A DNA stretch of 30,459 nt from assembly GCA_964617875.1 (NCBI GenBank), contig CAZUAI010000068.1, positions 1 to 30,459 on the forward strand, in the 5' to 3' direction. This DNA is from CAZMVY01 sp964617875. Lineage in GTDB: Bacteria > Planctomycetota > Phycisphaerae > UBA1845 > PWPN01. Shown one piece after another: positions 1 through 7,658 of this stretch. The notes beneath the pieces were generated by a model that was given only the letters and a program-made list of their open reading frames with translations, was not told the origin of the DNA and did no database searches. Made by a program: the position numbers and the translations under genes. Numbering within the stretch: position 1 is the first letter of the stretch; each line of letters begins with the position of its first letter.

Positions 1-475
1 TCCGCGCCTCAATGCTGATATCGGCATTCAAGGAGGTTGTGGGATAGGCTCTTATTGACGGCAGCCTCGTGATCGGCTACGCTTGCGTGCATGCCTCGAA
101 CAGTCCGGTAGCCTTCTTCGGCGGGGGGAACCAACCCAAACATGCGGCAGGTGTCGCCGGCCTTTCGGCCGGCTTCGACCCTGCCCTACGCAGGCTGCGC
201 GCGGTCATCGCGGCAAGTGCCGCAGGGGCAACTGCCGCTCTCGTGGCGCGGACGCTTGTGGCAGAATCAACTGGCAGTGGGCCGCCGTGCTGGCGTGGGA
301 TTCTGCATGCATCCACGCGTGGTCGGGACTGCGATCCTCGCCGGGCAGTGTTGGCTTCGTCGAGATCATCGGCCCTCATGCAGTCCCTCGCGGCCGTGTG
401 GCTTCCGGTCCTCATCCGGATCTTCCTGTGGGCCTGGCTTGTGGATTGGCCTTACGACAGCGCAGACAGCGAGAC
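1..475. other. Left-edge region without a supported gene
   Basis: No convincing start, ribosome binding site or family match is seen here. Two frames run in from the left edge and stop within 60 bases, so the C-terminus of an upstream gene could lie in the first 60 bases, but I cannot decide which frame is real. The stretch 111-225 is one copy of a dispersed repeat described separately. Long open frames across this region look like products of the high GC content. Confidence 0.4.
111..225. repeat. Dispersed intergenic repeat, copy 1
   Basis: The block starting gccttcttcggcggggggaa and the block ctacgcaggctgc...cgcggtcatcgcggcaagtgccgcag both recur at 1095-1164. In this copy they are separated by an extra insert of about 48 bases that contains a CCGGCC/GGCCGG inverted repeat. 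The repeat is intergenic and shows no coding features. It resembles the repetitive intergenic elements common in planctomycete genomes, but the family is not identified. Confidence 0.75.
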
Positions 476-979
476 ATGGAGATGCGCGAACCATTGAGAG
501 AGCTTATGTCTGCTGCGGTTGGACGGTTTCTCCATGCGATATTGGCGGACACCGTATCGGGCTTGACGGCTGGCGCCATACTCGCAGGTGGGTTCTTCAT
601 CTTTGGCGCCATCGCAGGAGCCATGTACGGTTTTCTCGCCGGACTGGTGCTGGGACTCGTAGCCGCCGTTCGCGTGTGGCCCATCTTGTCCATCGCGGTG
701 GCGTGCGGGGCCCAGTTGATCGGTGCCCTGGCCTTGGGCTTCGGAATGACCTGGGTCGCTCCGCGGAGCGGCCCCCCTGATCATGCTGTTGCTGGCATGC
801 TGGGCGGCGGGGCAGTTGGAATAGTCCTGGCGGAATTCGTTCGCTACCTGGATCTTCGCCGCAAGGCGGAAAGAGATAGCCCGCTTTGCGCTCGATGTGG
901 CTATAGCTTGCGGGGAAACGTATCTGGCACGTGTCCCGAGTGCGGGACGCCGGTGGGGCACAGCGACTCAGATTCGTGA
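476..979 (+). CDS. Small membrane protein with C-terminal zinc ribbon
   Basis: This is a 167-residue protein of unknown function. Residues about 26-65 and 68-95 are Gly/Ala/Leu-rich and should form two to four membrane segments, and a further hydrophobic stretch lies at 103-122. The C-terminus carries a four-cysteine zinc ribbon (C138, C141, C153, C156) with the pattern CxxCGYSLRG...CPECG. That tail is typical of many small planctomycete membrane proteins. The start is uncertain. ATG 476, ATG 482 and ATG 506 are all possible, and only 506 has a purine-rich sequence (gagagag) in front. The frame stays open upstream to about position 83, but that part is repeat sequence and looks non-coding. 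A strong hairpin at 998-1025 follows the stop. I infer a membrane protein whose ribbon faces the cytoplasm; no specific role can be assigned. Confidence 0.7.
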   Translation: MEMREPLRELMSAAVGRFLHAILADTVSGLTAGAILAGGFFIFGAIAGAMYGFLAGLVLGLVAAVRVWPILSIAVACGAQLIGALALGFGMTWVAPRSGPPDHAVAGMLGGGAVGIVLAEFVRYLDLRRKAERDSPLCARCGYSLRGNVSGTCPECGTPVGHSDSDS

Positions 980-997
980 ATGTCGTGCCGTGGGTGG

Positions 998-1025
998 CCC
1001 GTCCTTCGCGTCAGCGAAGGGCGGG
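998..1025. terminator. Hairpin after the zinc-ribbon gene
   Basis: A 12-bp stem (left arm 998-1009, loop gtca 1010-1013, right arm 1014-1025, one T-G wobble) lies 18 bases past the stop codon. It has no T-tract on the plus strand, so it may be a transcript-end stabiliser or a dispersed palindromic repeat rather than a true intrinsic terminator. Confidence 0.45.
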
Positions 1026-1077
1026 AGCCGAAAAAAGGATCGCGCCAAGTAACCTGCGGAAGGAGGAAGTCAGGTAG

Positions 1078-1164
1078 GGCAGGTCGCCAGACCTGCCTTC
1101 TTCGGCGGGGGGAACCAACCCAGACTACGCAGGCTGCCCGCGGTCATCGCGGCAAGTGCCGCAG
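1078..1164. repeat. Dispersed intergenic repeat, copy 2, with attached hairpin
   Basis: Positions 1095-1164 repeat the blocks found at 111-225 without the 48-base insert. It is preceded at once by a perfect 8-bp inverted repeat, GGCAGGTC/GACCTGCC (1078-1085 and 1090-1097, loop gcca). No protein-coding character is seen. Confidence 0.75.
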
Positions 1165-1175
1165 ATGCAGCTGCG

Positions 1176-1240
1176 TATTCCGCGTGTTTCGCGGTTCGAT
1201 TCTGTTGGGGGACCGCGGAATACACGAACCACGCGAAAAA
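1176..1240. repeat. Inverted-repeat element with gtattccgcg arms
   Basis: The sequence gtattccgcgtgtttcgcgg is followed about 20 bases later by an approximate reverse complement (cgcggaatacacgaaccacg). Elements of this kind translate in silico into arginine- and phenylalanine-rich spurious peptides and are often scattered between genes. It is treated as a non-coding repeat. Confidence 0.55.
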
Positions 1241-1272
1241 CTGCGTGCAGGAACGGCCATGCAGCCGGATGG

Positions 1273-1358
1273 TCACCCTCACCCCGACCCTCTCCCTGGG
1301 AGGGAGAGGGGGAATCAGGCACCCTCACCCTGGCGCTATCTCTGGGGGGGAGAGGGGG
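1273..1358. repeat. Tandem GC-rich palindromic repeats (ccctctccct type)
   Basis: Two neighbouring copies of a roughly 40-base unit begin with caccctcaccc (from about 1273 and 1319). The first contains a perfect 10-bp palindrome, CCCTCTCCCT and AGGGAGAGGG (1288-1297 and 1301-1310). The second is degenerate. The unit sits directly past the 3' end of the minus-strand gene that stops at 1363. It resembles widely dispersed REP-like elements. Confidence 0.65.
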
Positions 1359-1362
1359 TCGG

Positions 1363-2496
1363 TCAGAACAGCTTTGAGAGGCTCGGGCGCGTCCGGGTGT
1401 CGTCGCCGGCGATGGAGAGGATCGAGTCGTCGATTGCCTCGCGAAGGCTGCCCGCCGCGCGGTACAGGGCCAACACGTTCTCGATCGGAGTGCCGACCTG
1501 GATGGCGTGCGTGGGGCCGAGGAACAGCCCGCCCCTGGGGAAGAGCCGGAGCCGCCGCTGCACCTCTCGCTCGACGTCCTGCGTCGTGCCGTGCGGCAGC
1601 GTCGTCTGCACGCACACCGTGCCGCAGAAGTGCAGCCGGTCGCCGTAGCGGTCGTGCAGGTACTCGATGTCCATTTCGGGCGTGGTGGGCTGGACGACGT
1701 CCTGGATGTCGAGCCCCAGCTCGATGAGCCGCGGCAGGAACTTCTCGACGCAGCCGCACATGTGCATCATGGTCTTCGCGCCGTAGCGGTGGGCGATGTC
1801 GAAGAGCCGCTTGTACTTCGGGGCGAACCAGGCGTCGAACGTGTCCATGCTGATCATGGGGCCGAACTGGTGGCCGAGGTCCTCGCCGCAGTGGGTGATA
1901 TCCACGAGCCCGTCGGCCGCCTGCAGGGCGCGTTCGTGCATGCCGCAGTAGAAGTCGGCGCGGGCCTGCATGATGGCGAGGTAGACCTCGTTGCCGGTCG
2001 CGAGGTCGGCCAGGACCTGCTCCATGCCGCGGGCGCGGGAGATGCCGTTGATGAAGTCCATGTCGCCCGCGGTGCCGAGGCAGACGGCGAAGCCCTGCCG
2101 GCGGACCTTGAGGCACTGTTCGCGGATCGTCGAGTAGTCGAACCAGTCGGGCGAGGGGAAATGCGAGCGGTCGAGCCGGTCGAGCGTTTCGATGCCGGCG
2201 AAGGGCAGGTGGCTCGCCTCCAGATACCTGCCGCCGTCGTACTCCTGGTAGCGGTAGCGCTCGCCCCAGTAGCCCTCGACGCTTCCGTCGGGAAACGTTT
2301 CGAGCTTCGGCCCGCGGTACACGGGCTCCACGTAGCGGAAGTCGTCGCCGAGGACGCGAAGGAGCTGCTCGTTGTTGCGGAGGCCGAAGTGGCGCATGAG
2401 CGCGGCGTTGACCTCGGGCGTGGCCTCGTGCTTGACGGGGATTCGGTCGTAGCCGGTCCTGGCGAGCGAACTGAGCACACGTTCCCGGGACGTCAT
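1363..2496 (-). CDS. Uroporphyrinogen decarboxylase (URO-D) superfamily protein
   Basis: The 377-residue product has the overall layout of the URO-D superfamily, which includes HemE and the corrinoid/coenzyme M methyltransferases MtaA, MtbA and CmuA. It carries an H245-x-C247-G motif in the context MMHMCGC, a GTAGDMDFINGISRARGMEQ segment near 141-160, and C291/C295 downstream. The His-x-Cys pair is what zinc-binding methyltransferase members use and is not a HemE feature. The ending GGLFLGPTHAIQVGTPIEN (322-340) is also typical of the planctomycete and Lentisphaerae URO-D-like proteins. The start ATG at 2496 has a good Shine-Dalgarno sequence (ggagga, 8 nt away). The nearest neighbour, mutS2, lies 155 bases upstream and has no clear functional link. 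I infer a methyltransferase-like role on an unknown substrate; haem synthesis is unlikely. Confidence 0.85.
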   Translation of the reverse strand: MTSRERVLSSLARTGYDRIPVKHEATPEVNAALMRHFGLRNNEQLLRVLGDDFRYVEPVYRGPKLETFPDGSVEGYWGERYRYQEYDGGRYLEASHLPFAGIETLDRLDRSHFPSPDWFDYSTIREQCLKVRRQGFAVCLGTAGDMDFINGISRARGMEQVLADLATGNEVYLAIMQARADFYCGMHERALQAADGLVDITHCGEDLGHQFGPMISMDTFDAWFAPKYKRLFDIAHRYGAKTMMHMCGCVEKFLPRLIELGLDIQDVVQPTTPEMDIEYLHDRYGDRLHFCGTVCVQTTLPHGTTQDVEREVQRRLRLFPRGGLFLGPTHAIQVGTPIENVLALYRAAGSLREAIDDSILSIAGDDTRTRPSLSKLF

Positions 2497-2651
2497 GGGA
2501 GATTCCTCCGTCGCGTGTCGGACGGCCTCATGCGGAGAGCGTACTCGGCAATGGAGAGGATTGCAACGAAGAGAAAGTGAGAACGCGTGAAAGGACGCCC
2601 CACGCCGTCCGGCCCGGCATCGGGTGCTCCGCGCCTGTCGCGGCCCTTCGA

Positions 2652-4562
2652 TCAGTTCCCGGGCACGACGGCAAGGTCCGCAAGGGGCACTTCGATCTCC
2701 ATGGCTCCGACCGAGACGACGGCGGTCTGCTTGTGAAGCTGCATGCGGACGACCGTGCCGGGGCGGTCGAAACGGCGGACGTGGACGGCGTCGCCGGGGC
2801 GGAGCCGGGCGATGGCGCGGGTCCAGCTGGCGAACTCGGCCTGCTGACGTTCGAGCTGCTCCTTCTGCTGCTGCATGGCGGCGCGGACCTGGTCGGCCTC
2901 GCGCTGGGCGGCCTCGGCCTCGGCGCGGGCCTCCTCGGCGCGACGGCGGGTCTCGACGGTTCCGGCAATGGCCTTGTGCAGCGCGCGGCCCTGCCGCGAG
3001 AGGTGGCCGCGGGCGGCGTCGATGATCCGCTTCGGCATGCCGAGCCGCGAGGCGATCGCGATCGCGTTGCTGTTGCCGGGCTCGCCGATGAGGAGGCGGT
3101 AGGTCGGCCGGAGCGTTTCGACGTCGAACTCGACGGCGGCGTTGTCGGCCCGCGGGTGCGTGAAGGCGACGCTCTTGAGCACGCCCAGGTGCGTGGTGAC
3201 CAGGCCGTGGCAGCCGCGCTGGAGCAGATCCTCGACGATCGCGCGGCCGATGGCGGCGCCCTCGTCCGGGTCGGTGCCGGCGCCGAGTTCGTCGATGAGC
3301 ACCAGCGTCCCGCGCGAGGCCCTGTGCAGCATCCGCAGGAGCTGGGTGAGGTGGGCGCTGAACGTGCTGAGCGACTGCTGGAGGCTCTGCTCGTCGCCGA
3401 CGTCGATCATGACGTCCTCGTACGGCGGGAGCGTGGAGTCCTCGTCGGCGGCGATCGGCAGGCCGGCCTGGGCCATGGCGACGGCCAGGCCGACCGTCTT
3501 GAGCGCGACGGTCTTGCCGCCGGTGTTCGGTCCGGTGATGACGAGCAGGTCGAAGTCCTCGCCGAGCCGGACGTCGATCGGGACGACGGGCTTCGTGACG
3601 TTGCCCGCGGCGCGTTCGTGCTCCTGCATGAAGAGCAACAGCGGGTGGCGGGCATTGCGGAGGCGGAGCGTGTGGTTCGCGCCGACGGCGGGGCAGGTCA
3701 GGCGGTATTTGGCGGCGAAGCGGACCTTCGTGGCGATCAGGTCGAGCACGGCCAGGGCGTCGAGCGTCCTGATGAGTTCGCCGGCGTTCCGGTGGACGAG
3801 GTGCGTGATTTCCCAGAGGATGCGGCCGATCTCCTCCTCCTCGTCCTGGCGGAGGCGGACGATGGCGTTGTTCAGCTCGACGGCCTCGGCGGGCTCGACG
3901 AAGAGCGTGGCGCCGGAGTCGGACGTGCGGTGGATGATGCCGCGGACGCGTCCGCGGTGCTCGGCGGCGAGCGGCAGGACATAGCGGTCGTTGTGGAACG
4001 TGGCCTCGGGGTAGCGAAGCCACCGGGTCACGTGGGGCGCCTGCAGGAGCCGGTCAACGACGGCGCGGATGCGGGCCTGGGAGTCGCGGACGGCGGCGCG
4101 GATCCTCGCGAGGCGGGGCGTGGCGTCGTCGCGGATCCGGCCGTGGTCGTCGAGGACGCGGTGGATCGGGTCGGAAACCGCGTGGAAGTCGCCGAGGCGC
4201 GCGGCGATCGCCCGCAGCTCGGGGCACGATTCGGGGAGCGTGCGCGACCACCGGAAGAGGTTGTTCGCCGCGTCGATCGACGAGACGAGTTCGGCCAGGT
4301 CCTCGGGCTCGAGCTTGGCCGGCGGGACGGCGCGGCGGATCATGTCGCGGACGTCCTTGAGCCCGCCGACGGGCGGCAGGCCGATGGCCTCGGCGGCGGC
4401 CTGCATCTCGACGACCTGGGCGAGCCACTGGCGGACGAGCGCCTCGCGCGAGGCGGGCGTGATCTTCATCGCCAGCTTGCGTCCGAGCGACGAGCCGGCG
4501 AACTCGGCGAGGGTTTGCCGTACGCGGTCGAACTCCAGGCGGTCAAGCGTGTGCGAATCCAT
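2652..4562 (-). CDS. mutS2: MutS2-family ATPase lacking the Smr nuclease domain
   Basis: The 636-residue protein follows the MutS2 order. There is an N-terminal core/lever region (about 1-300) with the HRTSDSGATLFVEPAE segment at 211-226. The ABC-type ATPase has Walker A GPNTGGKT (344-351), the Q-rich SLQQSLSTFSAHL segment (393-405), Walker B LVLIDELGAGTDPDEG (420-435) and the switch histidine in TTHLG. A coiled coil follows at about 536-580, then a KOW-like beta domain (585-630). Usual MutS2 proteins have about 780 residues and end in an Smr endonuclease domain. Here the frame stops right after the KOW-like part, and no Smr sequence follows in any frame. MutS2 is known to act on branched DNA and on collided ribosomes. 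Without Smr this protein would rely on ATPase-driven clamping or disassembly. Start ATG 4562 agrees with the family N-terminus. Confidence 0.93.
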   Translation of the reverse strand: MDSHTLDRLEFDRVRQTLAEFAGSSLGRKLAMKITPASREALVRQWLAQVVEMQAAAEAIGLPPVGGLKDVRDMIRRAVPPAKLEPEDLAELVSSIDAANNLFRWSRTLPESCPELRAIAARLGDFHAVSDPIHRVLDDHGRIRDDATPRLARIRAAVRDSQARIRAVVDRLLQAPHVTRWLRYPEATFHNDRYVLPLAAEHRGRVRGIIHRTSDSGATLFVEPAEAVELNNAIVRLRQDEEEEIGRILWEITHLVHRNAGELIRTLDALAVLDLIATKVRFAAKYRLTCPAVGANHTLRLRNARHPLLLFMQEHERAAGNVTKPVVPIDVRLGEDFDLLVITGPNTGGKTVALKTVGLAVAMAQAGLPIAADEDSTLPPYEDVMIDVGDEQSLQQSLSTFSAHLTQLLRMLHRASRGTLVLIDELGAGTDPDEGAAIGRAIVEDLLQRGCHGLVTTHLGVLKSVAFTHPRADNAAVEFDVETLRPTYRLLIGEPGNSNAIAIASRLGMPKRIIDAARGHLSRQGRALHKAIAGTVETRRRAEEARAEAEAAQREADQVRAAMQQQKEQLERQQAEFASWTRAIARLRPGDAVHVRRFDRPGTVVRMQLHKQTAVVSVGAMEIEVPLADLAVVPGN

Positions 4563-4853
4563 GGCGGTGGCGGAAAAGCGAAGAAACGGGAGAGCGAAGA
4601 AGCGAGAAAGCCGGACGCGGCCGGACTGCGGCGTCCGCGGGCGTCCGCCGTGCCGTCATGTCGGAGAACGCGCGACTGTGGAATCGGTTCAGGCACATCC
4701 GGTCTGCTGCGCCGCTACGTACGAAGCACATCTCCGGGAAGCATCTCACGCCGCCCGACGCGCATTGTAACGCATCCGCCGGCCGGATTCACCCGTCCGG
4801 ATGACGGCCGGCGCGTGTTCGCGGCCGCGTCTTGCCCATACGGTCGGCGAGGG
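4563..4853. other. Divergent intergenic region between mutS2 and the P-loop gene
   Basis: No gene is seen. On the minus strand a TACAAT -10-like box lies at 4764-4769 with only a weak -35 match (GTGAAT, 4787-4792), a possible distant promoter for mutS2. The purine-rich stretch 4563-4615 shows no coding signal. Confidence 0.4.
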
Positions 4854-4866
4854 TATCCTTCCCGCC
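4832..4866 (+). promoter_or_regulatory. Predicted promoter giving a leaderless transcript
   Basis: A TTGCCC -35-like box (4832-4837), a 16-bp spacer and a TATCCT -10-like box (4854-4859) are followed after exactly 7 bases by the ATG at 4867. There is no Shine-Dalgarno sequence in the usual window. The same spacing of -10 box to ATG is seen at 11641 and 22950. Confidence 0.5.
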
Positions 4867-5613
4867 ATGTCAACCGACGAGGCGGTTCGCCGGCACTGCG
4901 ACGAGATCGACCGCTGCAACCAGCGCGGCGGGCGGATGCTGTCGATCGTGGACCTGATCGAAACGGAGACGGTGAGCCCCGAACTCGCCGCGTACCTCCT
5001 GGCGGCGATCGGCGGCGGGGCGTCGTTCATGGTCGGGGCGCTGCCCGGCGGCGCGGGCAAGACGACCGTGATGGGGGCGCTGCTCAATTTCGTGCCGCCG
5101 GACGTGGAACTCGCGCCGGCCGAGGGCCTGGCGACGATCCGGTGCGGTCGGGCCTGCCCGTTGCCCCGGCGGTGTTACCTCTGTCACGAGATCGGCCGCG
5201 GGGCCTACTACGCCTACCTGTGGGGCGAGGCGTTGCGGGCGTATTTCGACCTGCCGTTCGCCGGGCACATTCTGGCGACGAACCTGCATGCGGACACGTT
5301 CGAGCAGGCCCGCGACCAGGTCTGCGGCGATAACGGCGTGTCGGAGGAGGCGTTTCGCCGGATGGGCGTGGTGCTGTTCCTGGCCGTTCGCCGGGGCATC
5401 CGCGGCGGCTGCCGCCGCGTCTGCGCGGTGTGGGAGTCCGACGGCAACGGGCCGCACGTGCCGGTTTTCGACGCCGCGTCGGCAGCGCCGTTGGCGCGTT
5501 CGACCGCCCTCGTCTCCGCCGAGGCGATGGCGAAGGCCCGGGGCAGGATCCAGGAACTCCTGTCTCGCCGCGCCCGGACGATCGAGGAGGTGCGTGGGTT
5601 TCTGATCGGCTGA
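4867..5613 (+). CDS. P-loop ATPase related to type II/IV secretion (VirB11/CpaF-like) ATPases
   Basis: The 248-residue protein has a P-loop-like segment, MVGALPGGAGKTT (55-67), followed by ALLNFVPPD, and a later GHILATNLHADTFEQARDQV segment (133-152). The order and spacing resemble VirB11/CpaF-type ATPases, where a GSGKTT loop and LNALL..IPP are followed by a GSLATLHANSPRDAL stretch. The similarity is partial: the first glycine of a strict GxxxxGKT is absent, no Asp box or N-terminal domain is clear, and the protein is short. Between these motifs sit four cysteines in the pattern CxxxC-x5-CxxC (C93, C97, C103, C106) followed by His107, a possible metal site. No pilus or secretion gene is nearby. 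The ATG at 4867 is chosen because a -10 box ends 7 bases upstream. Function remains unknown; an ATPase is likely. Confidence 0.7.
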   Translation: MSTDEAVRRHCDEIDRCNQRGGRMLSIVDLIETETVSPELAAYLLAAIGGGASFMVGALPGGAGKTTVMGALLNFVPPDVELAPAEGLATIRCGRACPLPRRCYLCHEIGRGAYYAYLWGEALRAYFDLPFAGHILATNLHADTFEQARDQVCGDNGVSEEAFRRMGVVLFLAVRRGIRGGCRRVCAVWESDGNGPHVPVFDAASAAPLARSTALVSAEAMAKARGRIQELLSRRARTIEEVRGFLIG

Positions 5614-5623
5614 GGAAAGAGAA

Positions 5624-5652
5624 GGGCCGCGGGGGCGAACCACGCGCGGCCC
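5624..5652. terminator. GC-rich stem between convergent genes
   Basis: A perfect 8-bp inverted repeat, GGGCCGCG/CGCGGCCC (5624-5631 and 5645-5652), lies between the convergent 3' ends at 5613 and 5671. It has no T-tract, so its role as a bidirectional terminator is only plausible. Confidence 0.4.
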
Positions 5653-5670
5653 GCGGCCTGCCGCCTGCCG

Positions 5671-6009
5671 TCAGATCGCCGCCTCGCCCGTTTCGGCGGT
5701 CCGGATCCGGATGACGTTCTCCAGGTTCGAGATGAAGATCTTGCCGTCTCCGATCTCGCCCGTTCTCGCCGCCTTCATCACGACATCGACGACGTCCTGC
5801 AGCATCCGGTCGGGAACGATGATCTCGATCTTGACCTTCGGCACGAACTCGACGGTATACTCGGCTCCGCGCCAGTGCTCGGTATGGCCCTTCTGCCGTC
5901 CGAAGCCGCGCGCCTCCAGGATCGTCAGGCCCTGCACGCCGATTCCGGCGAGGGCGTTCTTCACCTCTTCGATCCGGAACGGCTTGATGATCGCTTCGAT
6001 TTTCTTCAC
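5671..6009 (-). CDS. glnK: Nitrogen regulatory PII protein (GlnB/GlnK)
   Basis: This 112-residue PII protein starts with MKKIEAIIKPFRIEEVKNAL. It has the T-loop with GRQKGHTEHWRGAEY, where Tyr51 is the classical uridylylation site, and the B-loop TGEIGDGKIF (83-92) that binds ATP/ADP. PII proteins sense 2-oxoglutarate and adenylate and, when unmodified, plug ammonium channels. The start codon is GTG at 6009, with an AAAGGAG Shine-Dalgarno sequence 8 nt upstream. The gene lies 29 bases downstream of the ammonium transporter on the same strand. This is the usual amt-glnK pairing, so I call it the GlnK type. It is probably expressed from the sigma54 promoter at 8022-8037 together with the upstream genes. 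All key residues look intact. Confidence 0.96.
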   Translation of the reverse strand: MKKIEAIIKPFRIEEVKNALAGIGVQGLTILEARGFGRQKGHTEHWRGAEYTVEFVPKVKIEIIVPDRMLQDVVDVVMKAARTGEIGDGKIFISNLENVIRIRTAETGEAAI

Positions 6010-6038
6010 AGCAACGCTCCTTTCGAGCGAACGGATCC

Positions 6039-7475
6039 TCAGTGCTTGATCAACTGGAAGTGCGGGTAGCCTTCCATCCCGTGCTCATCGACGTCAAGTC
6101 CGCGGAGTTCCTCGTCGGGCGAGACGCGCAGGCCCATCGTCGCCCTGATGATCCCAAACAGCGCGAACCCGGTCGCGAGGCACCAGACACCCACCAGCAG
6201 AACGCCAACCGCCTGCATCTTCAACTGCTCGATCCCGCCGCCGTAGAAGAGGCCGTTCAACGGCCCCGTCGCTCCGTAGACCGGGTTTGCGAACAGACCC
6301 AGTGCAAGCGTGCCCCAGATGCCGTTGACGAGGTGCACGGACACCGCGCCCACGGGGTCGTCCACCTTGAGCTTGTGGTCCACGAACAGCACGGAGAGGA
6401 CCGCCAGGATGCCGCCCAGGAAGCCGATCAGGCCCGCCGCCCAGGTGTCCACGAAGGCGCACGGTGCCGTGATCGCGACGAGACCCGCGAGGCATCCGTT
6501 GCCCGCCATGCTGCCATCCCACCGACCGAAGAGCATCTTCGCCATGAGCAGCGATCCGATCGTCCCGGTGGCGGCTGCGAAGTTCGTCGTCACGGCGATG
6601 TGGGCGATCGTCGGCCCGTAGCCGGTGACCATCATGGTGCTTCCCGGGTTGAATCCGAACCACCCCAGCCACAGGATGAAGACGCCGAGGATCATGAGGG
6701 GAAAGTTGTGGCCGGGGATGGCGTTGACCCTGCCGTCCGGTCCGTACTTGCCCTTTCGGGCGCCGACCATGATGGCGCCGACGAGCGCGAGCCACCCGCC
6801 GACGGAGTGCACGACGGTGGAACCGGCGAAGTCAAAGACCCCCTTGCCCTCGCCGAAAAGGTTTCCCGGCGCGAGCAGGCCGCCGCCCCAGATCCAATGT
6901 CCGGCCACCGGGTAGATCAGAAGCGAGATGAAGAGACTGTACACCATGTAGCTTGCGAACCGCGTGCGCTCGGCCATGGCGCCGGATACGATCGTGGCCG
7001 CCGTGCCCGCGAACACCAGTTGGAAGATGAACTTGCAGTCGAGACTTACGGGCGTCCAGGAGAGCGAGGCGAACGTGGTTTCCGCGCTCCCTCGCAGGAA
7101 GAAGCCGCTCGTGCCGAAGAACGCCGTGCCGGCCCCGAACATGATGCCGAAGCCGACCGCCCAGTAGGCGACGCTCGCGAAGCAGAAGTCGAGCAGGTTC
7201 TTCATGCAGATGTTCACGGTGTTCTTCGCGCGCGTCAGGCCGGTTTCGACGAGCGCGAAGCCGGCTTGCATCCAAAACACCAGGAAGGCCGTCAGGAGCG
7301 TCCAGACGGTATCCATCTCGACCGACCGGTCCTTCAACGCGCTCGCCAGGTCGCCGGCTGCCGCGGGCCGGCTGTCCTGTGCGGAAGCGTTCACCGCCAG
7401 GGCCGCCGCCATGAACAGGGCGGCCGCACCGATCCTGAATCGCCGACTTGATCTCCCGAAAACCACGCCCACCAT
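6039..7475 (-). CDS. amt: Ammonium transporter (Amt family)
   Basis: The 478-residue polytopic membrane protein begins with a signal-like segment (about 1-33, ending in NASAQ), as in Amt proteins with a cleaved leader. About eleven hydrophobic segments follow. The pore twin histidines are present: H193 in GHWIWGGG and H381 in VHLVNGIWGT. The family segments MQAGFALVETGLTRAKN (69-85) and GWFGFNPGS (271-279) are also present. The protein conducts ammonium through the inner membrane as a trimer and is normally gated by GlnK, encoded 29 bases downstream. ATG 7475 is preferred over ATG 7505 because a GGAGGA sequence lies 5 bases upstream of 7475. The short C-terminal cytoplasmic tail (about 440-478), where GlnK usually binds, is present. 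Expression is likely nitrogen-controlled through the sigma54 elements upstream. Confidence 0.96.
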   Translation of the reverse strand: MVGVVFGRSSRRFRIGAAALFMAAALAVNASAQDSRPAAAGDLASALKDRSVEMDTVWTLLTAFLVFWMQAGFALVETGLTRAKNTVNICMKNLLDFCFASVAYWAVGFGIMFGAGTAFFGTSGFFLRGSAETTFASLSWTPVSLDCKFIFQLVFAGTAATIVSGAMAERTRFASYMVYSLFISLLIYPVAGHWIWGGGLLAPGNLFGEGKGVFDFAGSTVVHSVGGWLALVGAIMVGARKGKYGPDGRVNAIPGHNFPLMILGVFILWLGWFGFNPGSTMMVTGYGPTIAHIAVTTNFAAATGTIGSLLMAKMLFGRWDGSMAGNGCLAGLVAITAPCAFVDTWAAGLIGFLGGILAVLSVLFVDHKLKVDDPVGAVSVHLVNGIWGTLALGLFANPVYGATGPLNGLFYGGGIEQLKMQAVGVLLVGVWCLATGFALFGIIRATMGLRVSPDEELRGLDVDEHGMEGYPHFQLIKH

Positions 7476-7658
7476 GTCACTCCTCCAGTACCTGTTGAAA
7501 CCCATCCGGCGTCTGTGCCGCGGACGGCTCAGCGCCCTTTTCGGCCCGCACGGCCGCTTCTGTCAGGCGTCCTTGCGTTTCACTTTTCCGGTCCGGCGGA
7601 CTCCGTGCGTTGGCCCGGTGCATCGTCGGGCGGAGGCCGGCGGTTCGCTTCGCGATCC

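Noticed and set aside
1..58. Short open frames entering from the left edge (possible C-terminus of an upstream gene)
   Set aside because: Two frames give plausible endings of 14-18 residues and nothing distinguishes them.
83..475. N-terminal extension of the zinc-ribbon membrane protein
   Set aside because: The extension is built from a dispersed repeat that recurs at 1095-1164 and is Arg/Cys-rich, so it is unlikely to be coding.
2496..4023. 886-codon minus-strand frame joining the URO-D gene to a region antisense/out of frame with mutS2
   Set aside because: The part upstream of ATG 2496 is an out-of-frame shadow of mutS2 with extreme Arg/Pro content.
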